Counted from the stretch's first letter, positions 27,355 through 41,255 are shown. The stretch: DNA of 64,000 nt from Plumapathes pennacea (GCA_964036295.1 OZ038464.1:18584443-18648442); one strand, 5' to 3'. Notes: generated from the sequence alone by a model not told the origin. Numbers and translations: made by a program.

Positions 27355-30300
27355 ACGACCGGAAGAGACGACTTTTTACTCTATTGAAAAATCGGAAAAA
27401 AAAATTGAAACATGTGAAGAAAGCCAATACATCTCATGTTGGTCACTAGTAAGCCACAAGTCCATATATAGTCGTTTTTGTTTTTATATTTTCCACCTTC
27501 CGTCCACACATTACGACGACTCTGAACCTGAAAACGGTTCCCAAAATGAGTGTGAGTGCGGATGCGTGGCTCGGGAGAGTTTCCGCTGCACAATCGAGTA
27601 CTGCATGAAACAACAGCTTGATGAGAAGAAACCGTTATTTCACTGACGCTTTTAATGTATTAGTTATATATTTTGTCAGAGTTTTTGTTGGTAATTTCTT
27701 GTAAAAAGAAAACTTGCGATGTTGTGATCAGATTACCAATTATTGGTAAGAGTATTCACTGCCTGTTTCGCGATAAGTTTTCCGAGTTTAACTTCAGTGA
27801 TTAGTTGCAGACAAATTAGATTGAGATCTTCCAGAGAAACAGTGAGCGATTAATGATTACTCGAAATTGTTGCGGAGACCCTCGTAGGTGCCAGATTTCA
27901 TAGGGGTTGCTAATTTTTTGATAGTCGATTTTTTTATTGTTATATTTGCACCAACTTCGTATGTTCCTTTTTTTAGATTTTTTAGTCATCAGTTGGTGAT
28001 AACTTTTTTCATTTTTTTCATTTTTTTTTTTTTTTTTTTTTTTTTTTTGTACTGTAGCAAATATTGGTATATTGGAATCAGATACCAGGGACAGTGACGA
28101 GCATAATGGATGTGTGGTTTTACGAAATATCCCTAAAAAATGTACTGAAATGCAATAAAAAAGATCACTCAAGCATCTTCTTGGTGCAGTGATGGGACAT
28201 ATTCTCACAACCATTCAAATAAATAATAAGTAAATAATAAATAAATAAATAAATAAATAAAAAGATAGTTAATAGATATATCTGACCCAGTTAGGAAGCC
28301 AAACTCTCCATATTGAATGACATGAATATAACTCCTTGGGGAGAAAAGAGCGTTGGAGACTTCGTCGAGATTGCTTGCTGGTCAATACGACCCAAACTTC
28401 TGAAATGTTAGAGAACGAGCAACTCTGGCATTTCAATCATTTCAATATTCCAACAATTCTTATGAAAGCCCACTTAGTTGCCAGGCTTCACTTTCTTAAA
28501 AGCATTATGAGGCTAAAAGAAGCACGAACTTATCATCTGGCCAATATTTCACTCTTATCCGACACCACCTTTTAATCTCGTGTAGTTGCTGAAACCAATC
28601 GCCGATTTAGTTCTTTAATTTTTTGCTGGTTTCACTGAACTAACGCCATTTTTCACCACTTTAAAACTTAATTGTTAAACTATGACAAGGTTTTTAAATC
28701 TAAATCATTTTATAAGATTCGAATCAAACGTTCGAGATTGCAGGTCGGCAGATTGTTATCAGGAAACTACATTAAGATTATTTTTGGCTTTGTCGACTTT
28801 CACCCAACCTCTCAACTAAAGTAACAGATTTTGATCAATAAAATGTATTCTTGGTGTTGATTGATTGTCGACAATGACATTTTAGCTTTTATGCTTTGGT
28901 TGAAAACTAAAGGCTGGGCGACGATCAGTCAATTATTATTTTGCTTATACTGGAAACTCTCAGTATAGTCTCCCGGTTTTTCGATGGCTTATCCGGCTCT
29001 CTAGGATGGCAGAAATTCCAACGGACGTTTGATGGCGGGTAATGGTACTACATCGTTCCTTGCTGGTTCGGCTTTATGTTCAAGTGAGAGCCGATATTTG
29101 CTTTATAGCCTCTGAGCTAGAGTAGCTCTCAATAAACTATAGTGTAGCTTCGTACTCGAGATTAAGAGTCTGCAGTAAAAACTAAAAAAAAAAAAGATAC
29201 GGCTTTGACGACCAGTGTCTAGTGGACAATCGACACGCACATAGCACGTGTACTGACCCAGATGGTTTTCTTGAAGCACTGTTCGAGCATTCCCTGTCGT
29301 TTTACCGCGAACGCTTACTGTGTAACATTCATGGCGGTTTGCCGCGTTGATATACTTTGTTTTTTTAATATGCCAGCCGAGTGAGACCGCTTTTTGGCTT
29401 ACAAAAAGTTAGAGTGCCGATGTGAAAAGCTTATAGTGCGGCGAGGTCACAACGGTCGCGTTCTTTGAATAGTGTGTCTGTGGTCGAAGTAATGAAAATG
29501 TCGCGCCACTTCAAACAACGAAATTAATGAATGGCGTTGGCGCTCCAATAATTTGACGGTAAAGTCTTCAATCTGATCTTTTTTTTTTTTTTTTTCTTTT
29601 CAAGAGATCGATTTGGGAGTACTTCGTGGCCGTGTTTTGCCGCACTGCATGAACCTCTCTTCATTTAATATAATTCATGTTTTTTAATCTGCCTCCTGCC
29701 ATGTTTGTTATTCATCCCATAAGAAGAAAATAGGTCATTAACATCTAAAGTATAATGCACCTTTTGTGACTATGCTTCGTCTTGGGAGACATTAGCCGTT
29801 CAGGCAGCCCAACGCTCAACCCATTAACTGAAATGTTCTTTAGCTTCTCGCACGGCAAGCCTGCTGTTTCTCGTCCATTCAGGACGAATGAAGTTTTTTT
29901 TTCTTTTGTGCGTTTGATTTTCTATGAGGTTGACCCCTTTCTAGTCTTTCTAAAAGCTTTGCAGTAATGCGGGTATTAATATAAGCCCTCCCTACAACAC
30001 ACAATATAGCACTCTTTTTGTTTCTGTTGTTCACTCGCATAAAATGACTTCATCGCATATTCAAAGAACTTATAAGGCTTCTTGAAATAGTGTGCGAAAC
30101 AAAAGGCGAGTAGGGTTGCTAAAATGTACGCAAAACTTTGCGCGCCTTATACATTCTTTTGTCGTTTCATTAGAATGCATTAATCCGCGATGTGATTGGC
30201 TTGTTGTAAAGTGCGAATGATTACGAACCATTGTTTAGTTTGACAGATTCTCTGTAATCAAGTAAATATATTATTATCTCCTTGCATCGCAGTGCCAAAT

Positions 30301-30497
30301 TCCCCCACGAGCAATATCCTGTAGCGAGGAGCAACTTGGCGATCTGCGGGCTTTCGAAAGAGTTTGTCGAAACAGCGAGCGCAAACAGCAAACCGGCGCG
30401 GTCTTTACATTCCCACCAGGGGGTCACGACGTCATTTGAGACGGCGATCAGCATGTTATGGCGGACATGATTGAAATGAAGCATCGCTCGCTATAAA
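27355..30497. other. Intergenic region: 3' UTR, simple repeats, BMPR1 upstream region
   Basis: It holds the 3' end of the inhibitor transcript (possible AATAAA at 28154-28159), a poly(T) run (28018-28048), an AAAT-type simple repeat (28230-28262) and, at the right end, the presumed promoter of the receptor gene. No convincing gene was seen. Confidence 0.5.
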
Positions 30498-33400
30498 ATG
30501 GCGATTTTCTGTCGAAATACATTATTTCTCCTCGCTGTTTTTGCGTTTGCTTGCTTCGTATCAGAAGGTAAGAAGTCTTAAGTGATTAATTTTTGATTTA
30601 TGCTTTATTTCAAGGTGTGAATCTTTGTAGAACTGAACAAATATAAACGCCTCAAGGTTCGAGCGGGAGACCTCTTCCCTTCAGCGTTAGACTGACTTTT
30701 CAGCAGCTTCGAAGTCAATCGGACCGCCTTTAATTGTTTTTCAGTTTATTTATTGCTAAGACGAGTCATACTAAAAGCAAGTGAAGCCCTTGCGAAGCAT
30801 TTGTTTTTGAAACTGGAAACGACAAGCGGCAAAGATCTGAGAGTTTAGGCGACCCCATGCACAGCTCTTTAACAGGCGAATTTGTGCAATGTCGGACTCG
30901 ATTCGTCAGTATGCTTACTAGAAAAGACCTTTGAGGTAGCAGAAGCGAGGAGACATGGGTTGGAAAGTGTAATGCACTTAAATAAAGCAATCCCTTCGCT
31001 GTTTTGACTGTTTTGGCAAATTTACCATAAGCGTTAGTTTATTTGTCTTTTAAAATACTGGCAAAACCGCGACAGAATCCTGTGATAGCCTTTATAGCTT
31101 CGATGACCCCTGTTAACATTCTAAAGTGTTGGATGATTCTGTCTTGGAAGCTATTGATTCTTCTAGATAGGACAGTGTTCTTCTACCTCGATGTCTTCGA
31201 CTCAATCGATGTTGGCCTTGTTCAACATATTGTACTGAGGAATGAAGGCGCACGTCTCACCATTAGTACGTTGTTTTGTATTTGTTATGAAAGCGTTTTG
31301 AGATCACCGAGCTGTCTACGAACACCGGCTTCAAGAACTCCTGCAAGATTTTGCGTGTGGCAAATTGCAAATTATGACCACTTAGCGCATTCGCCAATTT
31401 CTCCGCACATATCCATCAATAAGCCACTGGCAGAAGCTTTGGAGACTACAAAAGGTTTTAGCGAGAACAAAAAAGTATATATTGGCCGAAAATTTCACAA
31501 ATGAAACTCGGACTCGTGCAAATATTCACGGAGGTATTTTAATTTGAAGCACCAAGGGTAAATATAATTTGACCAGCGTGTCAGAAAGTGAAAAATTCCT
31601 TTTTCACGATGAAATAAGGTTAGTACTTCTATGTTCGAGTTTGCATTTGTTTGCCACGGTGTTCAAGAGTGAGTTTGTGCAACAACGAAGAATATGAGCT
31701 CCTGACCCGCTTTTCGTTCTACGAAATGATTTGATATTGCACTTCTGAAATTGGTGAATTCTCCCGTAAATTTCTACGCCATTTACCAGCCATCTGCGCT
31801 CAGAGTATTTGATTGTGCTTGCAACCTTTGGTGTGTGTTTGTTTGTGCGCGTGTATTTTATTTGGCCAACTGTATATGCATAATGGCGCGGAGACATTTT
31901 GATCTTATCTTCCTTTATCTAGTGCTTTCTGTGCGTCAGGTCTGAAAGTCTTCCACACCACCATGTGTTGATTCGTACGATATTATAAATGCGGAAGATT
32001 GTTATGACAGAAAGAACTTTTACAACATTTTTCAAGCGAATTGCACGATCAAATCCTATAGTATTGTGGGCAAGCCAGTAGTACCGAACAGACGCAAGCT
32101 AATGTATTTATTGTCAGATATATTTCTTTGCCATACCGAATCCACTTATTTTTATTGATGAATCGTTTGCGACAACTGCAGGCCTTTTAATTGCCACATG
32201 TTCCGCTCTCAGAACAATTGTTCATTCGTTCATTCTTGTTTTGTTATAGTCTAAAGTAATACATAATGCACATTCAATGTTTACACACCATTATTTGTTC
32301 GACTATTTTGTATTAAGTCTGGTCTACTAGCTCTTTATTGATTCGTGTAATATGCGTGTACACGCAGTTTATTCACAACCACTTTACAGCTTTAATTCCA
32401 TGTCTGGTTTGCAAGTGTCTGCCTTTTCAATTTTAATTATTCAATTAGTTAACATCATTTTTCTGAAAATAATACATTTTAGTTCCAGTTCTAGTGGCAT
32501 AATGATTGAAATAATGCACATTATGTGAAGGAAGACATTCTGTCTGTCCGATTTCCTATTAACTGTGTTGCATTTATTAACACCTTTCCAAGCATTGTTG
32601 AACTAAACAACTGCACCTGCATGCTTTACAATGTGTTAGGCAATTTTGAATACATCCTGGAAAAACAAAGATAAATAAATATTAATTTAGAACAGTTACT
32701 AAATGCTGAAAGTTTCTGGTTTTGGGGTTTATAGTTGCACCAAACTTGAGTTTCTCACCAGAAATAAACCCGTCAATTTTCAATGCAACACTCATGCATT
32801 TCTTCTCAAATGGTTGGGAGAATCCACATCATGAACTGGATAGTAAAAGGATGAAGCCTTTCCTGACACAAGCAACTTATAGAGATGTAGTTTAGAATAT
32901 GCAGGAAAAATAGCAGACAATCTCATATTTTAGTTCAAGTGGTTGTCCTTGTTCTCTGACCACTACTCAATCATAATAATTATATTTGCATGGAGAGTAT
33001 TAGGGTTGGGGAGTTAGTATTGTGCATGATTGTGAAAGTGGCTAATGTTACCGTAGGGCCTATGTCTAATGTGTCTTCACTTTCTTCTATAGCATATGGT
33101 ATACGTTGCAGATGTAGCCCGTCAGACCAATGTAAAAACTATGCCGAAAATAAGACTTGTGTGACGGAGGGAGTTTGTTTCAAGATAATAGAACTAGATG
33201 ATGGCTTGGAATATCATACAAGTGGTTGCCTTCCACCAGAAGAGCAAACTCACATGCAATGCAAGACCAAGAATGACAGGCACTTTGACCGCAAAACAAT
33301 GTTATGCTGTAGAGAAAGGGACTTCTGTAATGTGGATCTTGATCCAACACTTCCTCCCCCCACAACATCAGCAACAGGTATGTGATCAGCTTTAATTTTA

Positions 33401-36400
33401 TCCTTCAGTGTTTCACAAGATGTTCATAGGAAAACTGATTGAACTGTCATTTCTGATTGTAGGAGAATCCTTCTCACACAAAACTAAAAACTACCATAAA
33501 GAATAAAACAACTTTAGCAGCATTTTATTGATGTATTTTGTTTTATTAGCTTCACCACAGAACATGTTGTAGTACAATATACTACAGTAGTGAAACAAAG
33601 TTACATTGATCCCAAACTGCATATAAGTTAAATTAAGTTAGTAAGTTGTAAGTGGTAAAGTGGAATGATTCAAAGTTACACATGCATACATCATGCCAGG
33701 GTGACCACAAACAGCTTTTGCCAGTTTAACTGCAGGTTGATGTGCACCAGTGATTTATTTTTAAGCTCGCCTCACGAAGTGAAGGCGAGCTTGAAGTTGT
33801 CACGCTGTCCTTCCAGGCTTCTGTGTCAACAATGGACTTCCAAATAAGGAATTTCCAAAGAAGGAACTTGTCAGTTTCCAAATTTGGGCATGGTCGTGTT
33901 ACGCAGTTCGTACGATACGATACGATACGATAATCTTTATTTAAACACGATAAGAGTTTAAGCATCAGCTTGTGGGGTCGTGTAAACAGAAGACGTCGAA
34001 GCTTCATGTGGAATTTCTTGTTTGTCATGGTTGTCAAGCATTCGAAGTTTGTTTGGCCATTAGGCCTGGGTGTTTCTACGAATGTAGGGATTGTGCTGTG
34101 ATTACGAAAATATACCGCGATTGAGCGACACTGAAATTAATGAAATGCTGTGATCATGAAACGCAGACATTGTGCTGTTTTGTAAACAAAGACCAGGCGT
34201 TAAACGAGGGTGCTTCTACAGCTGTGATTGACACAAGCTATCACGTCGCCAGATCGAATGGCAAGGATTGTGTTGCGGTAGAAACATCTGAACGTGAAGT
34301 GCTTGACGGAAGGTCGCGTTAACATTTTACGTGGAAGGGTAAAACTAATCGGAAGCGAGAGAAAAGAACCGTCGCGTATTCCATTACGCAAAGTTCGAAG
34401 GCTTTTGCGAAAGAGCAAACACGTGCGGCGTAAGGTACGTCGCTACATAAGTAAATTTGTTCCCAAGTCGTCTGCTCTTGCCGAATGTTGTAAAAGGCAT
34501 GAAACCCGTGCCAATCACTGTCTAACGAGGCACGTAAAGTTTGTAAATAAGAGCAAGATTAAGGTTCGCAAATATGTTTATCTGTGTAAGCAGCGGCCAA
34601 ATACGAAACATAAAAATTAAGGCTTTATGTGGCTTATGTGGGAATGTCATTTTATTGGCCTTTGCACAACTTGGCATCTTACCAGCTTTGATGTTTTGAT
34701 GACAAGTTCTACAAATCCATTCAGAATTGTTCACACTTTCTTCCCCAGTGATACAAAGTTTGATTGATGCATTAAGATCTGAGTTGAATGAATGTTCATG
34801 ACATCTAATCACACCAGCTTTGTACCAAAGTTGATCACAGCAAGTACACATAACTCAGGTCCACATTTAATATTTTCATGAAGTTGCTTAATAAGACCCT
34901 CAATGGTTTTTAATTTGTTTACTCTTTGTTTTTGCTTCGTCTGTTTTTCTTTTAGTCTCACATTGTGGATTTTTTTGCCTTTGTATTTTTTTGGCTTGTC
35001 TCTTTTTCTTTAACAAAATCTGGGTCCTTTTCCTTTTTTGGCCTGTCTCTCTTTTTCTTTCACATAATCTGGGTTTGCTTCTCTGTATATTTTCTTAGCT
35101 TTATCTTCTTTTTGTTTTACTTTGGGATTACTTTTTCTGTTTCATGTGCATTCTCATTAGCTTATCTTTAGCAAGATATTGTTGATCCATTCTTTGCTTT
35201 CTTTTATAATCTCTCAAATAAGCTTTTCATTCCTCAACAGCTGAAGAATCACAATCTTTCTTGTTTGAGCAACTAACTGCACAAACAGTATTATCATTTT
35301 GATTTATATTATTTTGTACTGCACTATTTACAGCATCATGACTGCAATCCTGGCTTTGAACACAATTATTTGTCACCAATGGAACAGTTGAAACATAGTG
35401 AACCTAATCTAGGTGTCCAATGTACAAAAAGATTCTTCTTTGGAAGTTTCTGGGTTCAACTAAAGAGTGCTTTCTGCACAATTTTGAGCAGATTCTGTTA
35501 TATGAATAATGCCTCACTAACTATAAAAGCAAAATAAAATTTTAAACAAAAACCATGTGAACCCTATCGACCAACAAGAATGGGCGAGCTTTGAGCGGCA
35601 CCGCTGCTTTGATTATAATCACAGACCGAAGTACCTCACAATGCTGTCAAAAATATATAATTTTGTATGTTGCAGTAGGTGATACCATAACTATGACAAT
35701 TTAGACAATATTATTCTCCTAGATCACTCACATTATCTGCATTATAAACACTTCAATGAATTTTTCTTGACTTGCAGTGTCAGAGGAGGAAGCAACGCAG
35801 CTGTACCCTAAGCGTCAGTACATAATTTTATTTTCAACCGCAGGAGTGTGTGGTGCTGTGTTCATTGTTGTTATGGCCATAATCTATATTCGGTAAGTCC
35901 ACCCGAACAAAGGCTACTGCAATTTCTGGGTGTAATTTACAGAAATCAGATACGTCATAATGAAACCACAACCTCATGCCTGTCTTTTTTCCTCTCTGTT
36001 TTTGTAGTTTCAAGCGCCTTCGTGACCGACCAATGTTTGAAGAGAAGAGCTATGTACAGCACCTTTCCACTGGTGAAACATTGAAAGATTTGCTGGATCA
36101 GAGCTCTGGCAGTGGATCAGGCCTTCCACTGTTGGTGAGTAGCCTGTAATCCTCCCAAACTGCCCTGAACAGAATGTATAAATAATGTTGGGAGAATTTG
36201 CAGCCTGTTCAGGTTTAACCCTGATTTATTGATTATTTAATGATTATTTGCTTTGTCCCAAACAACATACAGCTAACTATTTAACCCTGTCGCTCCCAAG
36301 AGTGATCAAGTTTAATTTTCTCCTTCAGTTTTGGCAGCACATATATCATAGAGTAAGGAGAACTTGGTTTTTGATACCTTGCTCAGATGATAGCTAACTA

Positions 36401-38686
36401 AACTATCAATTCTCACTACATCACTCATATAATTTCCTTATAAAAGGTTGGGAGAATCTGCATTTTGAACTTGGGAGTGAAAGGGTTAAAGGAGAAGTCT
36501 GTCTCTGGCTACTCATTCACTCCAAGGAGTGATCACCTTCATCAATTTCTTCCAATTCCTCACCAGAGACAGTCATAAAATTTGTAAAACTTAGTGTTTG
36601 GACTCTTTTTTTCTTATATTTTAATCAATATTATATTTTAATCAATAGGTACAGCAAACTATAGCTAAGCAAGTTACACTGCTGCAAAGTGTTGGAAAAG
36701 GTAGATATGGGGAAGTATGGCGGGCATCGTGGCGTGGCGAAAGTGTCGCCGTAAAGATCTTCCTGTCCCACTCTGAAATGTCCTGGATGCGAGAGAAAGA
36801 AATCTATGAGACGGTCTTGCTGCGGCATGAAAGCATCTTGGGATTCATTGCTGCGGATATCATAGGAAGTGGGCAGGTCACACGGATGTATTTGATCACA
36901 GATTACCATCCACGGGGATCATTGTATGACTTTTTAAGGGGCCATGAACTTGACAAGAAAGGCATGGTTAAGCTTGCATTTTCTGCAGCAGCAGGCCTTT
37001 CTCATCTTCATTCTGAGATCACAGGGACAAAGGGGAAGGTGCCTATTGCACACCGAGACATAAAAAGCAAGAACATTCTAGTGAAGGAAAATTTCACTTG
37101 CTGCATTGCCGACTTTGGACTTGCAGTGAAGTACGTTCCAGAGACAGAGGAAGTTGACATCAAGGGCAACAACACCAGGGTTGGAACCAAGCGGTATATG
37201 GCTCCGGAACTACTGGATTTAACCATTGATCACAGGAATTTCAGTTCCTTCAAAATGTCAGACATCTATTCCTTTGGCCTGGTGTTGTGGGAAATTTCCA
37301 GACGCTGTATTTCGGAGGGTAAGACTGCATTCATTTATAGTGATAACAATGCAATATTATAACAGAGTTGAAGCTTCCATGAGTGGACACCTTGGGAAGC
37401 ATAAAAAGTGTTCGTAACTGGAACTTTCCACTAATGAGAATATGTAAATACAGAGTTTGACAGAGCTAGAGTTTAAACAGGGCTTCGTAGGGGCGTCTGT
37501 TGATAGAGCTGTCCACTCATGAGAGTGTCCACCCAGAGAGCTTCGACTGTACATAAATGGTGGCATTTCCTTAGTGTTCTTGACTGGATTCTGAATTATT
37601 GATACATCTGATAGAGGACAGGCACAGCCCTGGGAGATTCCCTTACTCATAATATTGAGAAGACGTAAGTTTTTTAAAGTCCCTATATTGAGTTAGTGAA
37701 GGCTTATAACTGAGGTTAGCAGAAACAGAAACCAAATCCTTCTCACTTGTGGTGCTTAGGATAGGTCTCTACCTAGGAATACAAGTAAACCATTTGTGAG
37801 AGACCAAAATTGAGATGCTAACCACCAGGCAATCTGAAATATTGCTAAAATTGTTTTTCTTCTGATCACAGAAACAGGGAAATGTGAGGAGTACCAAATC
37901 CCATATTTCGACCTGCTACCAGGTGACCCCTCGTTAGAAGATGTGAAAAAGGTTGTTGTGACAGAAAGGAAACGGCCACTTATACCAAACCGATGGTATA
38001 GAGATGAGGTAATTAAACCGTCAATCCATGATGTACCTGTGCTGACACACAAGGATGTGGTGCAGGTCTAGCAGACAAAGCTGTGCCTACATGATAACAC
38101 ACTCTTTAATACAGAAGCTAAAAAAAAAAGACAAATAAACAAACAAACAAAACAAAACAAAACAAAAAACGGAGACTAAACTGATTGTGTCTGTTTTAGA
38201 CTACAGTGACACTTTCATGGTCTCATATCTTACTGTATGTACAAGTTCCTTCATATTTACATACCTCTGATGCTTTACACATGTTTGCAATAACCTTTCA
38301 CTTTCTTTCATCCTGCTTGGGAATGCAAGAAACCATTTTATTGTTCTATTTTTTATGCTAAATGCTTCATTCAGATGATGATTTGTCAATGTTTACTTAT
38401 GTGAACAGGACATAATAAAGAAGCAAACTTCCCCATATTTTATGGGGATCCCACTAGTAAATGCACTGTTATTATCTATTTTGATGTTGATGTTGTTTTT
38501 GTATTTCAGTGTCTTCAGACTATGAGCAAGTTAATCACAGAATGCTGGGCCTCCCATCCCTCAGCACGGCTGACAGCACTGCGAGTGAAAAAATCCCTCA
38601 ATAAACTGTCAGCAACGCTAAACCCTGCAATCAGTTCAGAAGAGCTGCAAGAGAACATGCCCCTGACAATGAGCTCTTGTGTGTAG
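30498..38686 (+). CDS. BMPR1: BMP type I receptor serine/threonine kinase
   Basis: Seven exons: 30498-30567, 33093-33377, 35778-35892, 36008-36134, 36649-37318, 37872-38008, 38510-38686; phases agree and give 526 aa, normal for the family. An in-frame TGA at 30477 precedes the ATG. Residues 1-22 are a signal peptide. Residues about 24-118 are the activin-type ectodomain ending ERDFCNV after LCC. The membrane span is near 132-154 ([10 protein letters not shown]). The GS box [11 protein letters not shown] is near 188-199; the kinase follows with [30 protein letters not shown] and MAPELL. The receptor is phosphorylated in the GS box by type II receptors and then phosphorylates BMP-class SMADs. 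[12 protein letters not shown] and ILGFIAADI place it with ALK3/ALK6 rather than ALK4/5. Intron 1 is about 2.5 kb and intron 2 about 2.4 kb. Confidence 0.95.
30568..33092. other. Intron 1 of BMPR1
   Basis: A long intron with low gene content. It carries a decayed TTAA-family MITE fragment (about 32745-32855, with TTTCTCACCAGAAAT and TGGTTGGGAGAATC). The open frame at 31043-31504 has no recognisable domain and is not annotated. Confidence 0.5.
33764..35610 (-). mobile_element. Transposon remnants in BMPR1 intron 2 (probable Helitron-like piece)
   Basis: A short palindrome with GCTCGCCTCACGAAGTGAAG lies at the left and a GGGCGAGCTTT motif near 35585. A CGATA-type pentamer repeat followed by ATCTTTATTTAAACACG (33909-33950) looks like a reversed LINE tail. 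On the minus strand, 34522-34851 encodes a CxxC-rich stretch with [20 protein letters not shown] and a FPHKPHKAL end, reminiscent of the segment upstream of the helicase-like domain in animal Helitron/PIF1 proteins. A Lys/Arg-rich, frame-broken stretch follows upstream at 34900-35220. The assignment is by resemblance only. Confidence 0.45.
36281..36489. mobile_element. TTAA-family MITE in BMPR1 intron 4
   Basis: TTAACCCTGTCGCTCCCA at the left and GGGAGTGAAAGGGTTAA at the right, with the usual internal blocks. A second partial left end (CACTCCAAGGAGTGATCACC) follows at about 36525. Confidence 0.84.
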
Positions 38687-41218
38687 GCACCACAAGCCCC
38701 TCAAGGGTCAGGACATCACATTAATCAATATTGGTGTGCATGTGCTACAAAGTAATCAGCATTTGATGAGGAGCGTTAGTGCTGCAGATGAGTAGGCCAG
38801 CCCATGTTTACTTGAGGAAAAATAAGTCTTTTATCTATAGAGTAAAATGAATGTGCATTTTCAATTTCCTGTTTACGTGAAGTGGTTGGTCAGTCACATT
38901 CTTCAAGCCAATAATGAAAGTCATATGGATCAACTTGACACTCTATACTGGGTTTATACTGGTAAATCACTCTAAAAATATTGGTCATTAAGTTTCTCAT
39001 CTGTTTTGGTTGTGTAAACAGGGCCTTTGGTAACATATAACAGAAGAAATTCAATGAGTATAGGGAGTCATAATCTACAGCTATAGTGGCCACAAGGCCA
39101 CTGCAGGCAGTTATGCAGTTAGTTATACAGGGTTGTATGCAATGTCACTTTTCTACAGGTCCCTTAGTAGATTATTAGCATGGACTTGGAAAGTGCAAGT
39201 GATATACAACATGGATTGTTTGTGTGGAGTTTAAGCCCCAAGAATGATCATGATCAATAGCAGAATTCTCCTTTGCATTCTCAGTCAGTTTATGTTCTTG
39301 AGTATGGGGAAAATGGCTGCTGATCCCTTGCTTTGTTCATTTATTATTCTCCTAACACTACTCACATTTTGTTCAAAGCAGTTTGGGAGAAATAGTCTGT
39401 GGGCTTAAATCTGAACAAATCTAACCTTAACCCAACCCAGTTTCTGATTGCAAGAAGCAGATAGGGGGAAATGGAGTAGATACCTTTACTCTAGTAAATA
39501 CACTAATTTTTTTTTACCCGGGCTACGAAAGTCATTGTATAAGAGATATTATATTTTTATTATTTTATAGATATCAAGAGTAGCTATGTTCACTGTGGTA
39601 TGCTTTTTGAAGCCTCGCCTCTTTTTTATGGTGTTTCTGGGTCTGTGTTGTGTTTGTTATTTTTATACTTTGTACCTTGCATGCTTGCCAACCTTTTCAT
39701 AATGAAAAAGCAGCAAGGGTTAACACTCTAGCCCTTAAAGGCAGCATTACAGAGCCAGGGCCATGCTTTCCTGGAAATGTTGAAATCTAGTCTCTGCATT
39801 TTCAGGATACTTTTGAGCAAGCTATTTGCCTTTTTGTTTTTTGTTTTTTGTATTTTTTTTGTATTTTTTTTTTTTGTATTTTTTTTTTAATGCATTAGGA
39901 TTAGCCCATCAGATTGGAAGGCAGTTGGAAAGCCTTCGAAGCAGTAGCTTAGTAGCTTAAGGTTGGCAAGTATCTACTATGTTATCTCTTCAATTTAATC
40001 TTGCAAACAGTTAGTTGAACAAAAGTTGGACCCACCTTTGGAGGTTGAGTGTTTTCTAAGGTATCTTCTCATCTAGCTATGTGTATACAGCAGATGATTG
40101 GAACACAGATCTGATACTCAAATGTTACAACAGCAATCATGTTATGTTAGCCAATGGTTTGAGTCAATGCAATGACGATGTCATGCGAGGAAGTTGAGTT
40201 ATATGATAATGTACATATGATTGTGTTTTTTTAAAATAAAAACAGAGAATAGAAATGTTGACTGTTTACCCTTCTGCTCAAGTGGCTCAGAATATGAATC
40301 ATGCCAATCAGCTCTTGACTGGACAAGCTATTATACTGTCAAGTTCTCTATACTGTGTGTCATAACTGATGACTAGAGATTAAAAGAGAAAATATTGAAG
40401 TTGATCACCTTGACATCCTGTATCTTTTTGTTCTTACAATGATCCCCAGATGAGTTTCACAATCTTTGGCCAATTCAAACCAAAATATCACTTTTGGATT
40501 TTTTGGGTCTGAATGAAAAATTCCACCTGTTTCTTCTTGTTGTTGTCCTTTTTTCGTTTCATTTTTGTTTTGTTTTAGTTTATTTCTGAGAAACTTCTAT
40601 TCTCGTCATAATTTATTATCTAAATATGCTTTAAATGCATTTCCGACTAACATGACTTCACAAATTAATATTAGCCGTCCTCTAATGATAATGCATTTTT
40701 ATTGCCCACTCCCCCCCCCCCCCCCCCCCCCTCTCTCTCTCTCTCTCTTTACAGATTTAGACAAAGTCGGTCCCTCTGTCATTCGTTCCTTTTATGTCGC
40801 GCCACTACAAGTCTCAAGGCATTTGCATACAAAACAGAAATAAAAAAAGAGAACCATATCCGTTAATATAGTGACCAGACACTTCTTTTTAGACGAGAAT
40901 TTATTACTTGTATCAAATGCCTTCACTTGGAAATGAAGGACTGGTCCAGTAACAGCCGTATGTGCTTCGCAGATCCTACAGATACTTAAATGACGTTTCG
41001 TTGACGTTTCAGTTACGTTTTGAGGGACTCGAATGCCCGGTCCCGCCTTTCCGGCTTCCACGGCCGGAACTCCATCACTTTGACACGGGGCTTCAATATA
41101 GTGTACGGGTATCACTTTGAGTACTTGCGTGGATTTTTTTATTTATTTATTTATTTATTTTTTAATTTTTAGACAATGCTAAAAGCGGACTTTACATCAG
41201 TAACAACTTCGCAGAGTA

Positions 41219-41255
<37 letters not shown>

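Noticed and set aside
30221-30484. 87-codon minus frame just upstream of BMPR1
   Set aside because: No domain recognised. It lies in the presumed promoter region and looks fortuitous.
31043-31504. 153-codon forward frame in BMPR1 intron 1
   Set aside because: No recognisable domain, mixed composition and no sign of exon structure. Length is within chance for AT-rich DNA.
40792-41115. 107-codon minus frame upstream of the caspase
   Set aside because: No domain recognised and no supporting splice sites or conserved motif. The N-terminal part is only mildly exon-like.
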